Positions 37,881-48,041 of a stretch of DNA of 64,000 nucleotides are shown here, piece by piece. How positions within the stretch are numbered: the stretch's first letter is position 1; each line of letters opens with the position of its first letter. This stretch comes from Syngnathus acus (lineage: Eukaryota > Chordata > Actinopteri > Syngnathiformes > Syngnathidae). The notes beneath the pieces are model-generated. The model was not told where the DNA came from and ran no database searches. It saw only the letters and a program-made list of their open reading frames with translations. The position numbers were made by a program, and so were the translations under genes. The stretch covers positions 8,776,786 to 8,840,785 of the forward strand of contig NC_051100.1 in NCBI RefSeq assembly GCF_901709675.1, given 5' to 3'.

Positions 37881-39734
37881 ACTCGTATCTGAGGAGCCAA
37901 TCCTGTCAGCTGTTGTGGGGCTGCTTTGAGCCATCTCCATATCATTAGCACGCTGCAGCAGTGGTTTGAGACCAGACGCCAGGTGCTCTACTGCAGATTG
38001 GAGAGCTATGCTGATCAAATTAGTTCTTCCTAACAGCACATCTGGGTGTTTACCTTAGCAGATCTGTACTGTGGAAGATTTAAATTTAACATCATCAACG
38101 CCACAAATTCCTGTCTTGTGCAAAAGTCCCCACTAACTCACAAAAATGTCTATAACAGTCTTTTTGACATTATAAAGCAGCAAATAATAAGGCAGGAGTT
38201 CCACAAGGACAGACCCACAGCATCCAGAGCCTTTCACTTCTAATCTCTTTGTTCATATTATTACAGCAAGTACGAGCTGCTAATATGTGGAGCCCATCCA
38301 GATTTGGGCACGCATCAATATTCTCTCATTATCTTCTCTGTGGGGACTTAGAAAACTACTGGCATGCTTAACATTCATCTTTCTTAAGATCCACAAGCCT
38401 GTTCTGTTTCTTTGATACAGACTTGTCTCTATAGTAGCATTCCGTTTTGACATCATTACATCATTGACCCATTCTTCATTTTACATGCAGTACACGCGTT
38501 TAATTGGTGAAGCCACGCTTACAAATAAAGCTTCTTTTCTTTGAATAAAATTAGCCAGTGTCAATCAAGTTGGACTTTAACTCAATATGAGCCACAATAG
38601 TGTATGACGTTTGTAGTTCACAAGGTAAATCTGCAAATGTATTGTATTTTGGAATGAAGCTATGACATAAAAAAAAGTTGGGAAAAGTGAAGCGCTATGA
38701 AGACTTTTTGGATGCCATAGCACTTTAAAAATCCTATGATGAAAATGATTGGCTACAAATTCAGTTATTTACTGCAAACTAAAATGTTTTACCTGTTTAC
38801 ATTGTTGCCATAAAATGAGAAATAGCAGATAGGCTGTAGCTCTGCAATAAATCATAAATTGGCTTCTTTTATATGGAGCTTTCCTAGCTTCTGCATTCTA
38901 CATTGACAGATCCATCAAGAATGATCAATATGACATTTAAATAGTGTCATATTTGCCAAGGGACACATTAGAATACAAACCCCGACATGAAGAGAAGCTA
39001 CACATGAGTCAATACCAAATGTCATTAAGAAAGCATACAAAAAATGACAATATTGATCTGTCATCTGACACGGTTGGCGTGTATTTTTAGGTGATGGGTC
39101 AAGATCTCTTAATCTTGTTGCAGAACATCAAGTGTCAAGATGCATTTCTCTCCTTTCCTCTCAGATTTATGTTACTGTGACACTTGGCGGAATGACAGTT
39201 GTATCAATTATACATAGAGTGGGGTATGCATGAAGGGCGTCATTGAGAATATTTAGTTTAGGCTGCTGTATGGAATCACACAGAATGACACTGATGATAC
39301 GTTTCCAATCCGATATTGTAAAGGGATTTGCGTACATTCATGGAGAAAAATATTTTATCCCAAATTTGCATAGAGCAAAAAAGAGCACAATGTGCGACTG
39401 TGACATCCTGGCTGGTTCTCCGAAAAAGAAATTGCTCAAATTATAAACTTAAGAAATTTTGGGCAAAAACTCAACAACAAAGCATTCTGTGTGGATAGAA
39501 AAACAACGAGCGTGGTGTGCGACCGTACAACGTCCTGACTGACTCTCTTGAAGGTAAAAAAAAAAAAAGAAAAGAATAAGCGCAAAACACGCACTTAGCT
39601 GTTTTGGCAATATTAGCTCGGCTGTTGATGGACCATGACGCCAGTGAGATATTGTGTTATATTGTTTGTGATGTTTAAATAATACACCAAAATTGTTTAT
39701 TACATATTGTTTATTTCTTTAATTTTCGTGAACT
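37881..39734. other. Gene-free intergenic DNA
   Basis: No coding sequence is supported. Two diverged copies of a roughly 40-bp word (GAGC..TGTGCGAC..CCTG..CTC) lie at about 39383-39421 and 39508-39546. An A-rich run lies near 39557-39575. Confidence 0.5.
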
Positions 39735-39791
39735 CAACGTCAGTAGTGAGAACGTAGAATGACGTCGCCGCGCAATCCGCCAATTACGTCA
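39735..39791. promoter_or_regulatory. Cluster of three CRE/ATF-like sites in a CpG-bearing patch
   Basis: CAACGTCA (39735-39742), TGACGTCG (39760-39767) and TTACGTCA (39784-39791) lie within 57 bp, with GCCGCGCAATCCGCCAAT between the last two. CpG dinucleotides are otherwise rare in this flank. The patch is about 1.2 kb upstream of the ERLEC1 start codon on the same side. It could be a distal promoter or alternative first-exon region of ERLEC1, or of an unannotated transcript; the sites are seen and the role is inferred. Confidence 0.35.
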
Positions 39792-40470
39792 TAACTTATG
39801 TTATTATAAAATATATATAATAGATAAACGAGTTTCCAAGTCTTGCGCCTTGGGGAACGAGGCCTTTATGTTTCAGTTCATAAGGAGCTTTCAAAATTCT
39901 GTAGTTTACGGACTCTATTGGTGCATCAATACTTAATTGTCAGATGTGACCCTGATATATCTTATTTCAATAATATAATAGTTTCCATGGGAACGAGCTG
40001 AATTCATCTAGTATCTTGCCGTCGATTCATCCATGAAAGTTGCATGCAGACATCAATCAATACGTAATATCGACAGAGGTGAGTCAGAGCTATGAGGGAA
40101 ACGTGGGTGTGTTAGAGGAAGAAAGATCTTATGGGACGTTTGTCTTGCTTGAATCCTCTCTTGCAGTCCAGAATTCCCCCTCCCAGTCCTTTTTCTTTGC
40201 ATCGCAGTCAGTGTTATCACGATCCATTCCCATATCAACAGCTCCACCACCAGGTGAAACAAAATTATATTGTGGAGACTTCCAACTCTTCAAAAAAAAA
40301 AAACTGTACGTATGCGCCCTAAATGATGTTCAATTAAGACAATAATTACCTCTACTTTGCGCTTTGAGATTCCCATGCAATATAAAGTGCCTTATAGAGT
40401 ATTATTATTGCTAGTGAGTAAGACAACTAAAGTACTATCAACTAAATACATATGTCAAGGCAGATGAGGT

Positions 40471-40508
40471 AATTTATTTTATTTTTTATTTTTTTATTAT
40501 TATTATTT

Positions 40509-40548
<40 letters not shown>

Positions 40549-40552
40549 TTTC
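40471..40552 (+). repeat. (TTTA)n / T-rich microsatellite
   Basis: A pure A/T tract of about 80 bp starts as interrupted T-runs and TTA units and resolves into about ten uninterrupted TTTA units. Confidence 0.9.
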
Positions 40553-40739
40553 TACAAATCTCACTAACAATAACAAATATTGTTGAAATAACACCTTTAT
40601 AACGCGTCAAACAAACATCAGCATTATATTTTTGAAGGGATTATTGTTTTATACCGATATCAACGCGTCAGTTTAGCTAATGTTATTGTCCATACTCCAA
40701 TTTAAGATATTTATCTATATATTTTGATAAAGTGATCAG

Positions 40740-41028
40740 GCGACACACTGGGTAAGTGTCTTGGCCGAATACTACCAGCGCGTGTCGCTGTTGTTATTTG
40801 ATCACGTAATAAACACCCGGAAAAGGACGTGGCAAGTAAAGCGCTCACTTCCTGTGTTTTGCTGGCGTGTTGACATCACAAATGATCTAATTCATTACCA
40901 AACGGATATCAACCCGGATCTTTTGGGGCCAGTTCTGAATTCATCTCGCAGGTTGGAGTCTAAGTGAGGAACACGCGGAAGTGGTACATAAGGAGCGCCT
41001 GATTGGCGCTCAGTGGCCGGAGACGGAG
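40740..41028 (+). promoter_or_regulatory. ERLEC1 proximal promoter and 5' leader region
   Basis: CpG density rises sharply here compared with the desert to the left. Visible sites are GACGTGG at 40826-40832 (core shared by XBP1/ATF6 UPR elements), an ETS-like ACTTCCTG near 40847-40854, and an inverted CCAAT box (CTGATTGG, the favoured NF-Y form) at about 40999-41006. A perfect 7-bp inverted repeat, GAGCGCC..GGCGCTC (40993-41011), surrounds the CCAAT box only 18 bp before the start codon. No TATA box is evident. The transcription start cannot be read from sequence. Confidence 0.5.
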
Positions 41029-43858
41029 ATGATGGCCAGGCTTGTGTTGGTGATGATCGGTGGGCTTCTGGAGCTGTGCCTCAGCGTTTTAGCACACGGT
41101 GACGATCAGCCCTTCTTCACCGATGAAATTCCTTTTAAAATCACATGGCCCGGGCCGGAAATCACACCGGTATGCATCCTTTGCTTTCGCTTCTTAAAGC
41201 GTTGTTAACTTGAAAAATGTGCTCAACCAGAGATCAATGTCTGTGTACACCAGCCCACGTCGGGGGCACTTTACAAGGAAGACAACTTTGTCATCATGAC
41301 CACGATAGAGAAAGAGAAGTACAAATGCCTCCTACCTTCAGTGACCTCTGGAGAAGAGGTAATGGCACAGCCTCAGTCCAGTTAAGGTCGCCTGTGTGGA
41401 GGGTTAGGATCATTAATATTCTTGTGACCTCGTTTGTTTTTAAATTCCAGGACGATGAGAAGGAATACAGCGGGCCAAGTCCATCTGAACTTCTGGAGCC
41501 TCTGTTCAAACGAAGCAGCTGCTCATACAGAGTAAGCTTGCTGATCGTCTCACTTTTGCTTGCATCTGATTACACACGCATAGTGTGTACTACTGCTGGT
41601 TGGTGGAGTGTAACTAAAAGACTTCTCTTCATTGGCTGGCAGATCGAATCCTACTGGACGTATGAAGTATGTCACGGAAAACATGTCAGGCAGTATCATG
41701 AAGAGAAGGAGATGGGACAGGTTGGTGTTCTGGGAAGAACCTCGATGAAATTAAAAGCTACCACTGTTTTGATAGTACACTGATAATAATCCTCATAATG
41801 TGTGTATCCACAGAAAGTAAATGTTCAGGAGTACTTCTTGGGAAATTTATCAGGGAAGAGAAAAGGAAAAGAAATGGGTATGTTGTATTTTCATCCTCCA
41901 ACAATCTTTGAAAATGTGTATATTGAAAAAAATAACCTGGATCATTAGCATTTACTGCAATTTGAAAATACAACCGGACAAAATTCTGTATCCTAATCAA
42001 ATTTCACTTGTGCTATTTTTACTTTTTCTGATGGGTAACTCACTTCTCTCTATGCTGTCTAAATGCATCATTTTGATTTTATCTGATAATATATTGCAAT
42101 GCATTTCTTATATCAGCCAAAGTAGAAGAGACAGACATGGCTCAGTCAGCACCCGAAACCGAAGTAAGCTTCACAAATTGAACAGCGCACTATATTTGCC
42201 GCTATAAATGGGACATATATCATACATGTTCTCTTAAAGGTGCAGTCTAAGAACATCGAAGGTCAGCTGACTCCATATTACTCACTGGAAATGGGAAACG
42301 GGACACCCTGTGCGCTGAAAGAGGACAAGCCGCGCTCCACGTCCGTGCAGTACGTGTGTCACCCGGAGGCCAAACATGAGATTCTGTCCATCGCTGAGGT
42401 CACCTCATGCGAGTATGAGATGGTGGTGCTGACCCCTTTGCTCTGTGCGCACCCTAAATACAGGTAGAAACTCTCAAAAATGCAACTCATGAGCTTACAC
42501 CACAGGTAAAGTAGATTAAACATACCCACTCCTCTCTTTTATGTGACGTGCAGGTTTAAGTCATCTCCGGTTAACGCCATCTTGTGCCAGGCGCTGGCTG
42601 GCTCGCCGCTGCGGCCTCAGCGTCTTGCCCAGCTGAACAAGGAGCAGGAGGCGCAGCTTAAGCCTCCTTTCAGCACCACTGCAGAGCACAGAGAGGTCAG
42701 TGATCTAACAGTCTCGTTCGTATACAGCTCTGGTAGAAAAAAAAAAAGACAGTGTAGAAGTTAAACTTAAGTAAAAGGTTATATTTGTTCTACTTAATAA
42801 CAGGAGGTAGCGGCGCCACCAACAAGAGAGAAAGCCTTCACACACAAACCCACTCACATATCGCGCCTGACAGACGAGCAGCTGGTCAGGGAGTTCCTTA
42901 GCGGCTCCTACTGTTTACACGGGGTGAGGCATCGTCAGTTGAGCCGGAGGCCATTCAGTCACCACGCTGATGTCAGGGTGATGTGTTTTTCAGGGGGTCG
43001 GATGGTGGAAATATGAATTCTGTTATGGAAAACACGTTCATCAGTACCATGAGGTGAGACTGCTTTTACTTGTGTGTCTGTTGGGGAAGCATGTAAATCG
43101 TTCATGCATTGAGATCCTGTTGCTCTGGTGTTTCAGGAAAAAGAGCAAGCCAAGAACATTGTGGTGGTTGGTAGCTGGAATGCCAAGGAACACATTGAGT
43201 GGTCCAAGAAGAACGTGGCTCGATCTTACCAGCTAAAAGACAGTGGAATGCCGAAAGTCAAGTATGCAGTCGACACTGCTCCTCAATCAAAATCAAGCCC
43301 TATTGTCCATGATGATTTTTTTTTTTTTTTTAATGCCTCTCTGCAGGCTGGTCTCCCATTTCTACGGCCATGGCGATGTATGCGATCTGACAGGAAAGCC
43401 GCGTCAAGTTATTGTGAAATTAAAGTATGTGAAGAGTGTTATAGTTATCTGAGTTGACTTAGAACCAGGTTTTTCTTTACTGACTCCCTCTTCTGGTTCT
43501 TACATCAGATGCAAAGAGTCCGAGTCTCCCCATGCGGTCACCGTCTATATGCTGGAACCTCAGACTTGCCAATACGTCCTCGGGGTAATTGTGCTCGTCA
43601 AACAGTTAATCGCTTTTGTGCAGACAGTCAAGAGATTTTTTTTTTTAATATTCTATGAACTTTCACTTAACAAACATTACTTAGCATGCTGCCATTAAGC
43701 TAGCGGACATTTGTCAGACAAAATGATATGGTTTGAACACTTTGATGGTTTGTCTTTGCCACATTAAATTCATTTTCTTGTCTCAGGTTGAATCTTCAGT
43801 CATATGCAGTATTCTTAACTCGGCCGATGAACACGGGCTTCTGTCCATTTCCAGCTAA
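41029..43858 (+). CDS. ERLEC1: Endoplasmic reticulum lectin 1 (XTP3-B), complete, 14 coding exons
   Basis: ER-lumenal lectin that binds trimmed N-glycans on misfolded glycoproteins and works with the SEL1L-HRD1 ERAD ligase complex. Coding exons: 41029-41169, 41254-41358, 41451-41531, 41643-41720, 41814-41877, 42117-42163, 42240-42463, 42554-42695, 42804-42923, 42994-43053, 43137-43261, 43347-43424, 43509-43584, 43787-43858. All joins are GT-AG and in frame, giving 470 residues (human protein 483). A hydrophobic N-terminal signal peptide (about residues 1-23) precedes the acidic mature start. Two MRH (PRKCSH-type) domains carry the paired hallmarks [20 protein letters not shown] in exon 4 and [17 protein letters not shown] in exon 10. 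An NGT glycosylation site lies in exon 7, and there is no KDEL. The start is the first of two adjacent ATGs; the second is equally possible. Introns are tiny (69-239 bp). The gene converges on GPR75. Confidence 0.96.
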
Positions 43859-44079
43859 ACGGTCCAAAGAGGAGGAGAAGGCCAAGTAGTGAAGAGCCAA
43901 GCATACGAATGGTCATAATGCAACGCTTAAGACCAACAAAGGTTCAAACTGTGGTGATTTTGAAGCTGGACTTGAGGTTGCTGAGGAGCTCCAGAGACAA
44001 TTCAGATGTCATGATCTGAGCGGTGGCTGAGCGGTGGAACAAACCACAAGACTGCTTCACCCAACTGGGTTGTAGCTTA

Positions 44080-44085
44080 AATAAA
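44080..44085 (+). other. Candidate polyadenylation signal of ERLEC1
   Basis: AATAAA lies 222 bp after the ERLEC1 stop codon and is the first canonical signal on the plus strand there. The predicted 3' UTR would be about 240 bp. Confidence 0.6.
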
Positions 44086-44758
44086 TTGCTCAAGGACAAT
44101 GCGGATTTATTGTCCATATTACATATCTCTACCAGAATGATTTTATAATGTACAAGATCATGATTCACTGTGTGGGAGAGAAATTGCAAATGGTTGCCGG
44201 ATACTTTGCACTTGTAGTCTTAAAAATTTTTGCAATAGTGAGGTGTGAGGAGTGTAACTTATGCATCGGTGGGTGTTTTCAAATCGCTAATACAATCGAT
44301 TAAATCTTGTTTTTAACTTTATGAAGTATTCTGAATTTTGTTTAAGGAGTATTTTGTTAAAATGCACAACTCTAGGATTGCTTGGATTGAACAAAGTTAC
44401 AAAATTCTAATTCATCTTACTATATCCCTGCGGTGAGCCAGTAACACTTGAACCACAAGGGGGTGCTGTTGTTGCAGCTTTAATACTGCGAATGGTAAAA
44501 GTCTTCTGAAATGTTTTGTAATGCAAATTTGAACCGTAACAGCACGTTGTGATTTATAAAAATACTAAACAATGCTTAATCTTTAACTCCCCTATTTTTT
44601 TCTATTATAAATTAAACGCTCGTTATTCAACAAAAAGTGTAGTTAAACTAGTTTAACTGTAATGTGATTGAATTTTTGTAGATAAGTATACTTGTCTACA
44701 AAATTTCAATTACATTGTTTTAAATCAAAGAGTAGAGACGCACAGCATTTGCTAAACA

Positions 44759-44764
44759 TTTATT
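44759..44764 (-). other. Candidate polyadenylation signal of GPR75
   Basis: The plus strand reads TTTATT, that is AATAAA on the minus strand, about 690 bp after the GPR75 stop codon. With the ERLEC1 signal at 44080, the two convergent 3' UTRs would end without overlapping. Confidence 0.45.
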
Positions 44765-44947
44765 GGGTTAAAAAGTGTGCATGTGTTCACATATTGAACC
44801 TCGAAAACTAAGTGGGCCAGTCACCTGTCCCAGGTTGTAGCAGCACATGCATGTGCAACGCAGCAGGTAGATTTATAGAAACATTACTAAGAAGTCAAAA
44901 AGTCATAATCAGTGGAAAAACCTTTCAATTATAAGTCTGTCTTTTAA

Positions 44948-45030
44948 CATCCATTTTCTATGCCACTCATCAAATACGTTTGTGAGGAATCTGGACTGAC
45001 CACCTGTCAATCACAGGGTTGACACACAGA
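44948..45030 (+). repeat. Internally deleted fragment of the dispersed fish SINE-like repeat
   Basis: ACATCCATTTTCTATGCCAC is followed by GGACTGACCACCTGTCAATC, ACAGGG and ACACACAGACC. This matches the head and a later part of the common teleost repeat, with the middle missing. It would lie within the predicted GPR75 3' UTR on the opposite strand. Confidence 0.45.
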
Positions 45031-45454
45031 CCTATGGGATTCATAACATTAATGAAAAAAGTCAAATCAAATATGAGTGTTTCTGTTAGATATACAATTT
45101 AAAAAAAGTATATAGTTGGTAGGAGCAGATGTAGGAGTGATCACATTTGCAATGCTCTACAGTGGCTGCCTTATCTCCTCCACCCAATCAGCCCAGAGTA
45201 TGAAGTAAAAACAAATTAGCCCCCAAAATGAAAGTAAAAGCGTTGCATTTTACCTCAGAGATGGCACTTCCACACCAAGCTGTCCACTTAAGGTTGTCAA
45301 TTACTGGTGCATGCAGTGGGCAGATTGCCATAAGCAAAATTCAGACATATTTTTGGAAATAAGTAGCTTTGGGAATTTTGACAATTTGACCCCGACCTGC
45401 AACTGTAGCCTTGAGTACTCTGACTGCAGAACATAACACTGATCCGAGATGGGT

Positions 45455-47092
45455 TCAGACAGAAGGGACAGGAATCTGTTGCACAGAGGTACTCTCAAAG
45501 TCCTGCAGGGTGTCCTGGTGAGTGTGGTAGTGCATGGCTACGTATGACTTGGCGAAGGCGAACGTCTGCGACCCGGCAGGCTGGAGGCTGGTGGGCGAGC
45601 TAGGTCCGGCAGAGGGACTGCTGTTGTATATACTGTAGTAGGGCTCGATGCGCGTGTTGATGGGCGTGGAGGTGCTGGCGGGGCGAGGCCTCCGTGCACC
45701 CCTGGGACTAGCGGCGCACTCTCTGGACTGACTCGGCCCGCACGCCTGGTCCACCAGCCTCCTCTGTGCCTTGGGCGAGAGCACGTACGCCGAGTTGGTC
45801 TCATGGTGCGAAGATTTATTCCGGTTGACTTCAAGGCTGCCCTTTCCCATGGCGTGCAAGCGAGTTTTGTGTTTGCAGCACAGCAGTCCAAGCGCGGCCC
45901 AGTGCATGCAGCAGAGCACACGGCGCCGTAGACCGGCACTGTTGCGCGAATACACAAAGGGATTGATGCCCGACTTGAGGAAGATGAGGACAAACCCGCA
46001 CAGTTCAAACTGGTAATGTGCGAAGCTGCTTTCTGGCGTGAGAACGTCCTGCGCTAAGGAGATCGCCATTGGCAGGCAGCACAGTAGTACTGAGAACACG
46101 ATAACGACACAGGTGACAACCGCTTTGGAGTCCTTGGCTGTAGCCAGGTTGACTGTGGAGACCAGCTGGCAACACGTGGCTCCTTGGGCCGCCCCTGGGA
46201 CCACTGGTTGCTTGGTCCTGGTAGCGTAAGAGTGCGTCTGAACGTTTTGTAACTTGTTATACATCTGATTACGGTACAAGGGGCCTTGGGCACTACACTG
46301 CACCGCCTCAAAGCCTGTGGCTGGCAGAGGTGGCAGGGGTGGGGTGCATGTGGCCGCAACGGTGATAATGGGACACTTCCTCACTTGAGCGTTTTTCCTC
46401 AAGGTCTGGGCAATCATCAGATAAGACACAGACACAACAGCCACGCAAAAGGCAAAGTCAGCAAGGTACGCATACAGCACCAACCCGGCCTGAACCCCTT
46501 CTAGACCAAAGTGGGGCAAGCAGGGACCGTCCCTGCGTGGATACACCCGCATGGTGAGCAGGGCGGCCATGGTGAAGCTGGATGTCCACAACAGGGCTGT
46601 GAGCGCCAGCGTGCAGGGGAACGAGGCAGTACGGTTGGGCTGCTGGCCCAAGACCATGCGCAGCCGATGCAGGGCGATGACCGCCACCGTCTCCAGTGAC
46701 ATGATGATAAAGCCCGAGCTGGTCAGGTGGAAGACGAAGCAGAAGCTCTTGGACACGCCATCCACGCCACCAGCATCCAGGTAAAGCACTAACGCGAACA
46801 TGGGAGCCGTCACACAGCAAATAAACAAATCACAGAAGGACAAGTTGAGGATCATGAAATCAAAGTTGGTACGGAACTTGCGGAAGGCCGGGTCGAAGAA
46901 GGACAGGAACACCACAAGGTTTCCATAGGAGCCCAGGCAGAAGATGAAGATGAGGAGGAGGGAGCAAAAGGTCAAGGTGGCCGTGTGGACGACTGCCCAA
47001 ATAGGGGGGCTGTGTGACGCCTGTGTGCCATTGAAGTTCACTTGCTTGTGCAAATCCGCCAGCTCTGATGGCACCTCCGTGCTGTTCATCAT
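45455..47092 (-). CDS. GPR75: Probable G-protein coupled receptor 75, complete, one coding exon
   Basis: Class A-like seven-transmembrane receptor of the plasma membrane; 20-HETE and CCL5 have been proposed as ligands in mammals. The frame from the ATG at 47092 gives 545 residues (human 540); a second ATG follows at once, and the human start corresponds to this MNST. N-glycosylation sites NST and NGT precede TM1 (about residues 36-62, with GSYGN). TM2 carries [12 protein letters not shown]3 ends in HRL where most family-A receptors have DRY, as in human GPR75. TM7 has NPFVY. The third intracellular loop is long (about 90 residues), and the long cytoplasmic tail keeps [28 protein letters not shown] and the terminal QIPVPSV. 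A strong 3' splice site (T-rich tract then CAG) at 47170 shows that the coding exon starts at 47169 and a noncoding first exon lies upstream. The reading frame is much richer in GC than its surroundings. Confidence 0.96.
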   Translation of the reverse strand: MMNSTEVPSELADLHKQVNFNGTQASHSPPIWAVVHTATLTFCSLLLIFIFCLGSYGNLVVFLSFFDPAFRKFRTNFDFMILNLSFCDLFICCVTAPMFALVLYLDAGGVDGVSKSFCFVFHLTSSGFIIMSLETVAVIALHRLRMVLGQQPNRTASFPCTLALTALLWTSSFTMAALLTMRVYPRRDGPCLPHFGLEGVQAGLVLYAYLADFAFCVAVVSVSYLMIAQTLRKNAQVRKCPIITVAATCTPPLPPLPATGFEAVQCSAQGPLYRNQMYNKLQNVQTHSYATRTKQPVVPGAAQGATCCQLVSTVNLATAKDSKAVVTCVVIVFSVLLCCLPMAISLAQDVLTPESSFAHYQFELCGFVLIFLKSGINPFVYSRNSAGLRRRVLCCMHWAALGLLCCKHKTRLHAMGKGSLEVNRNKSSHHETNSAYVLSPKAQRRLVDQACGPSQSRECAASPRGARRPRPASTSTPINTRIEPYYSIYNSSPSAGPSSPTSLQPAGSQTFAFAKSYVAMHYHTHQDTLQDFESTSVQQIPVPSV

Positions 47093-47160
47093 TTTATGAG
47101 CCACCCACCGATGAAAAAGCAAACATTATCCCCTGAAAAGGAGGGCACGCGTGTCACCAT
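47089..47160 (-). promoter_or_regulatory. Upstream ORF in the GPR75 leader, stop overlapping the main start
   Basis: Between the splice acceptor (47170) and the GPR75 start lies an ATG at 47160 in a strong context (A at -3, G at +4). Its frame runs 23 codons and stops at TGA 47091-47089. That stop overlaps the two adjacent GPR75 start codons (AAAATGATGA arrangement). A second, 10-codon uORF (47126-47094) lies in another frame. Such arrangements are known to limit initiation or allow reinitiation at the main ORF; the effect here is inferred. Confidence 0.55.
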
Positions 47161-47169
47161 TGTTGCCAC

Positions 47170-47695
47170 CTGAAATAAAAAAACAATTGTTTGCGCCATG
47201 AAAATGATATTTTATGCTGATTAGTAATACGTACACCAAAATGACGATGTGCATGCATAGACAGCAGTCTTTTTTTTTTTTCTGTGCACATAGCGTGTCA
47301 CTTTATCCAGACAGCGAAAATATGTCTAAATCTTACCGTTATTCGTCAAGCCTTCGCAGACCATCATTATTTAACAAAGCCCATATTCATTTGTTTTCAA
47401 ACAGCTCTCTGGTACGTGAACGGACCGCAGCTTCGAAAAATCAATTTCCATTTAAACGCCTTTTAGAGATGCGGACAATAAACGCATCGTCTTCCTCGTT
47501 GCAATTTGAGGTGTGCGAGCACAGGCCTCTTTGTTTATTGTGCATTTGTCGCGGGTGGATTCCTCCTCTTGGCGATGTATCCGTTCTTTTTACCCAGGAA
47601 CTACCGGACGTGAGCTGGTTAAAAAAAAAAAAAAAACGAGCATGAAGTCACAGCGACGCATGCGAACAGAGGCGCTGCATTCAACTAGTCACTAT
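47170..47695 (-). other. GPR75 upstream region: presumed 5' intron and first noncoding exon
   Basis: The minus-strand sequence before 47170 begins with a T-rich tract and acceptor, so an intron starts here. The first exon and promoter cannot be placed with certainty; the more CpG-bearing stretch around 47400-47680 is the likely place. T-run (47270-47282) and A-run (47622-47636) simple repeats are present. Confidence 0.4.
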
Positions 47696-47757
47696 AATTT
47701 ATTTTTCAATGCACTAGTTACTAGTGCACTAGTTACTAGTGCATTGAAAAATAAATT
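47696..47757. repeat. 62-bp near-perfect palindrome between GPR75 and PSME4
   Basis: The sequence from AATTTATTTTTCAATGCACT to its mirror AGTGCATTGAAAAATAAATT is self-complementary over 62 bp, except at two symmetric pairs in the CTAGTTACTAG words. The centre is GTGCAC, with TACTAGTGCACTAGTTACTAG around it. It could extrude a cruciform or give a stable RNA hairpin with almost no loop. It is not bordered by an obvious target duplication. Confidence 0.9.
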
Positions 47758-48035
47758 CGTGCTGAATTTTATTTGTATTAATTTATAAATATATTAATAT
47801 ATAATGATATTTTAGTTGGCTTTGGAGCGTAGAAACCCACTACTTCAAGCATATCTTGGAATATTAGCGATACTAAATATTTCACCTATTTATCATCTGC
47901 TCTAGAAAAGCTCATACGAGTATCAAAATAAACCTACATAGATTCGCACCTCTGGCCAATTTAAAGTCTGAAGCAAATTCTGCAGAGGACAGTTGTGCTA
48001 ACCACAAGGTATGCATGCTACAGTTTTATAAACAA

Positions 48036-48041
48036 TTTATT
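48036..48041 (-). other. Candidate polyadenylation signal of PSME4
   Basis: TTTATT on the plus strand gives AATAAA on the minus strand, about 1.1 kb after the PSME4 stop. The intervening 48042-49137 holds no gene and is read as 3' UTR. Its open frames (48416-49064) show no protein resemblance. Confidence 0.4.

Noticed and set aside
40981-41028. N-terminal extension of ERLEC1 from a GTG codon
   Set aside because: A vertebrate gene would use the ATG at 41029, which directly precedes the signal peptide.
41217-41783. A 188-residue plus-strand frame across ERLEC1 exons 2-4
   Set aside because: It reads exons 3 and 4 in the true frame but exon 2 in the wrong one, and runs through introns with good splice sites. 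The spliced 14-exon model is in frame from start to stop. Only the open intron 3 was kept as an observation.
45538-46820. Several long frames overlapping GPR75 in other phases (for example 45538-46008 and 46458-46820)
   Set aside because: They arise from the GC-rich GPR75 coding sequence, share no resemblance with known proteins, and the GPR75 frame explains the region fully.
47093-47122. N-terminal extension of GPR75 from a TTG codon
   Set aside because: The upstream start would be non-ATG. The ATG pair at 47092 and 47089 corresponds to the known MNST start of the family.
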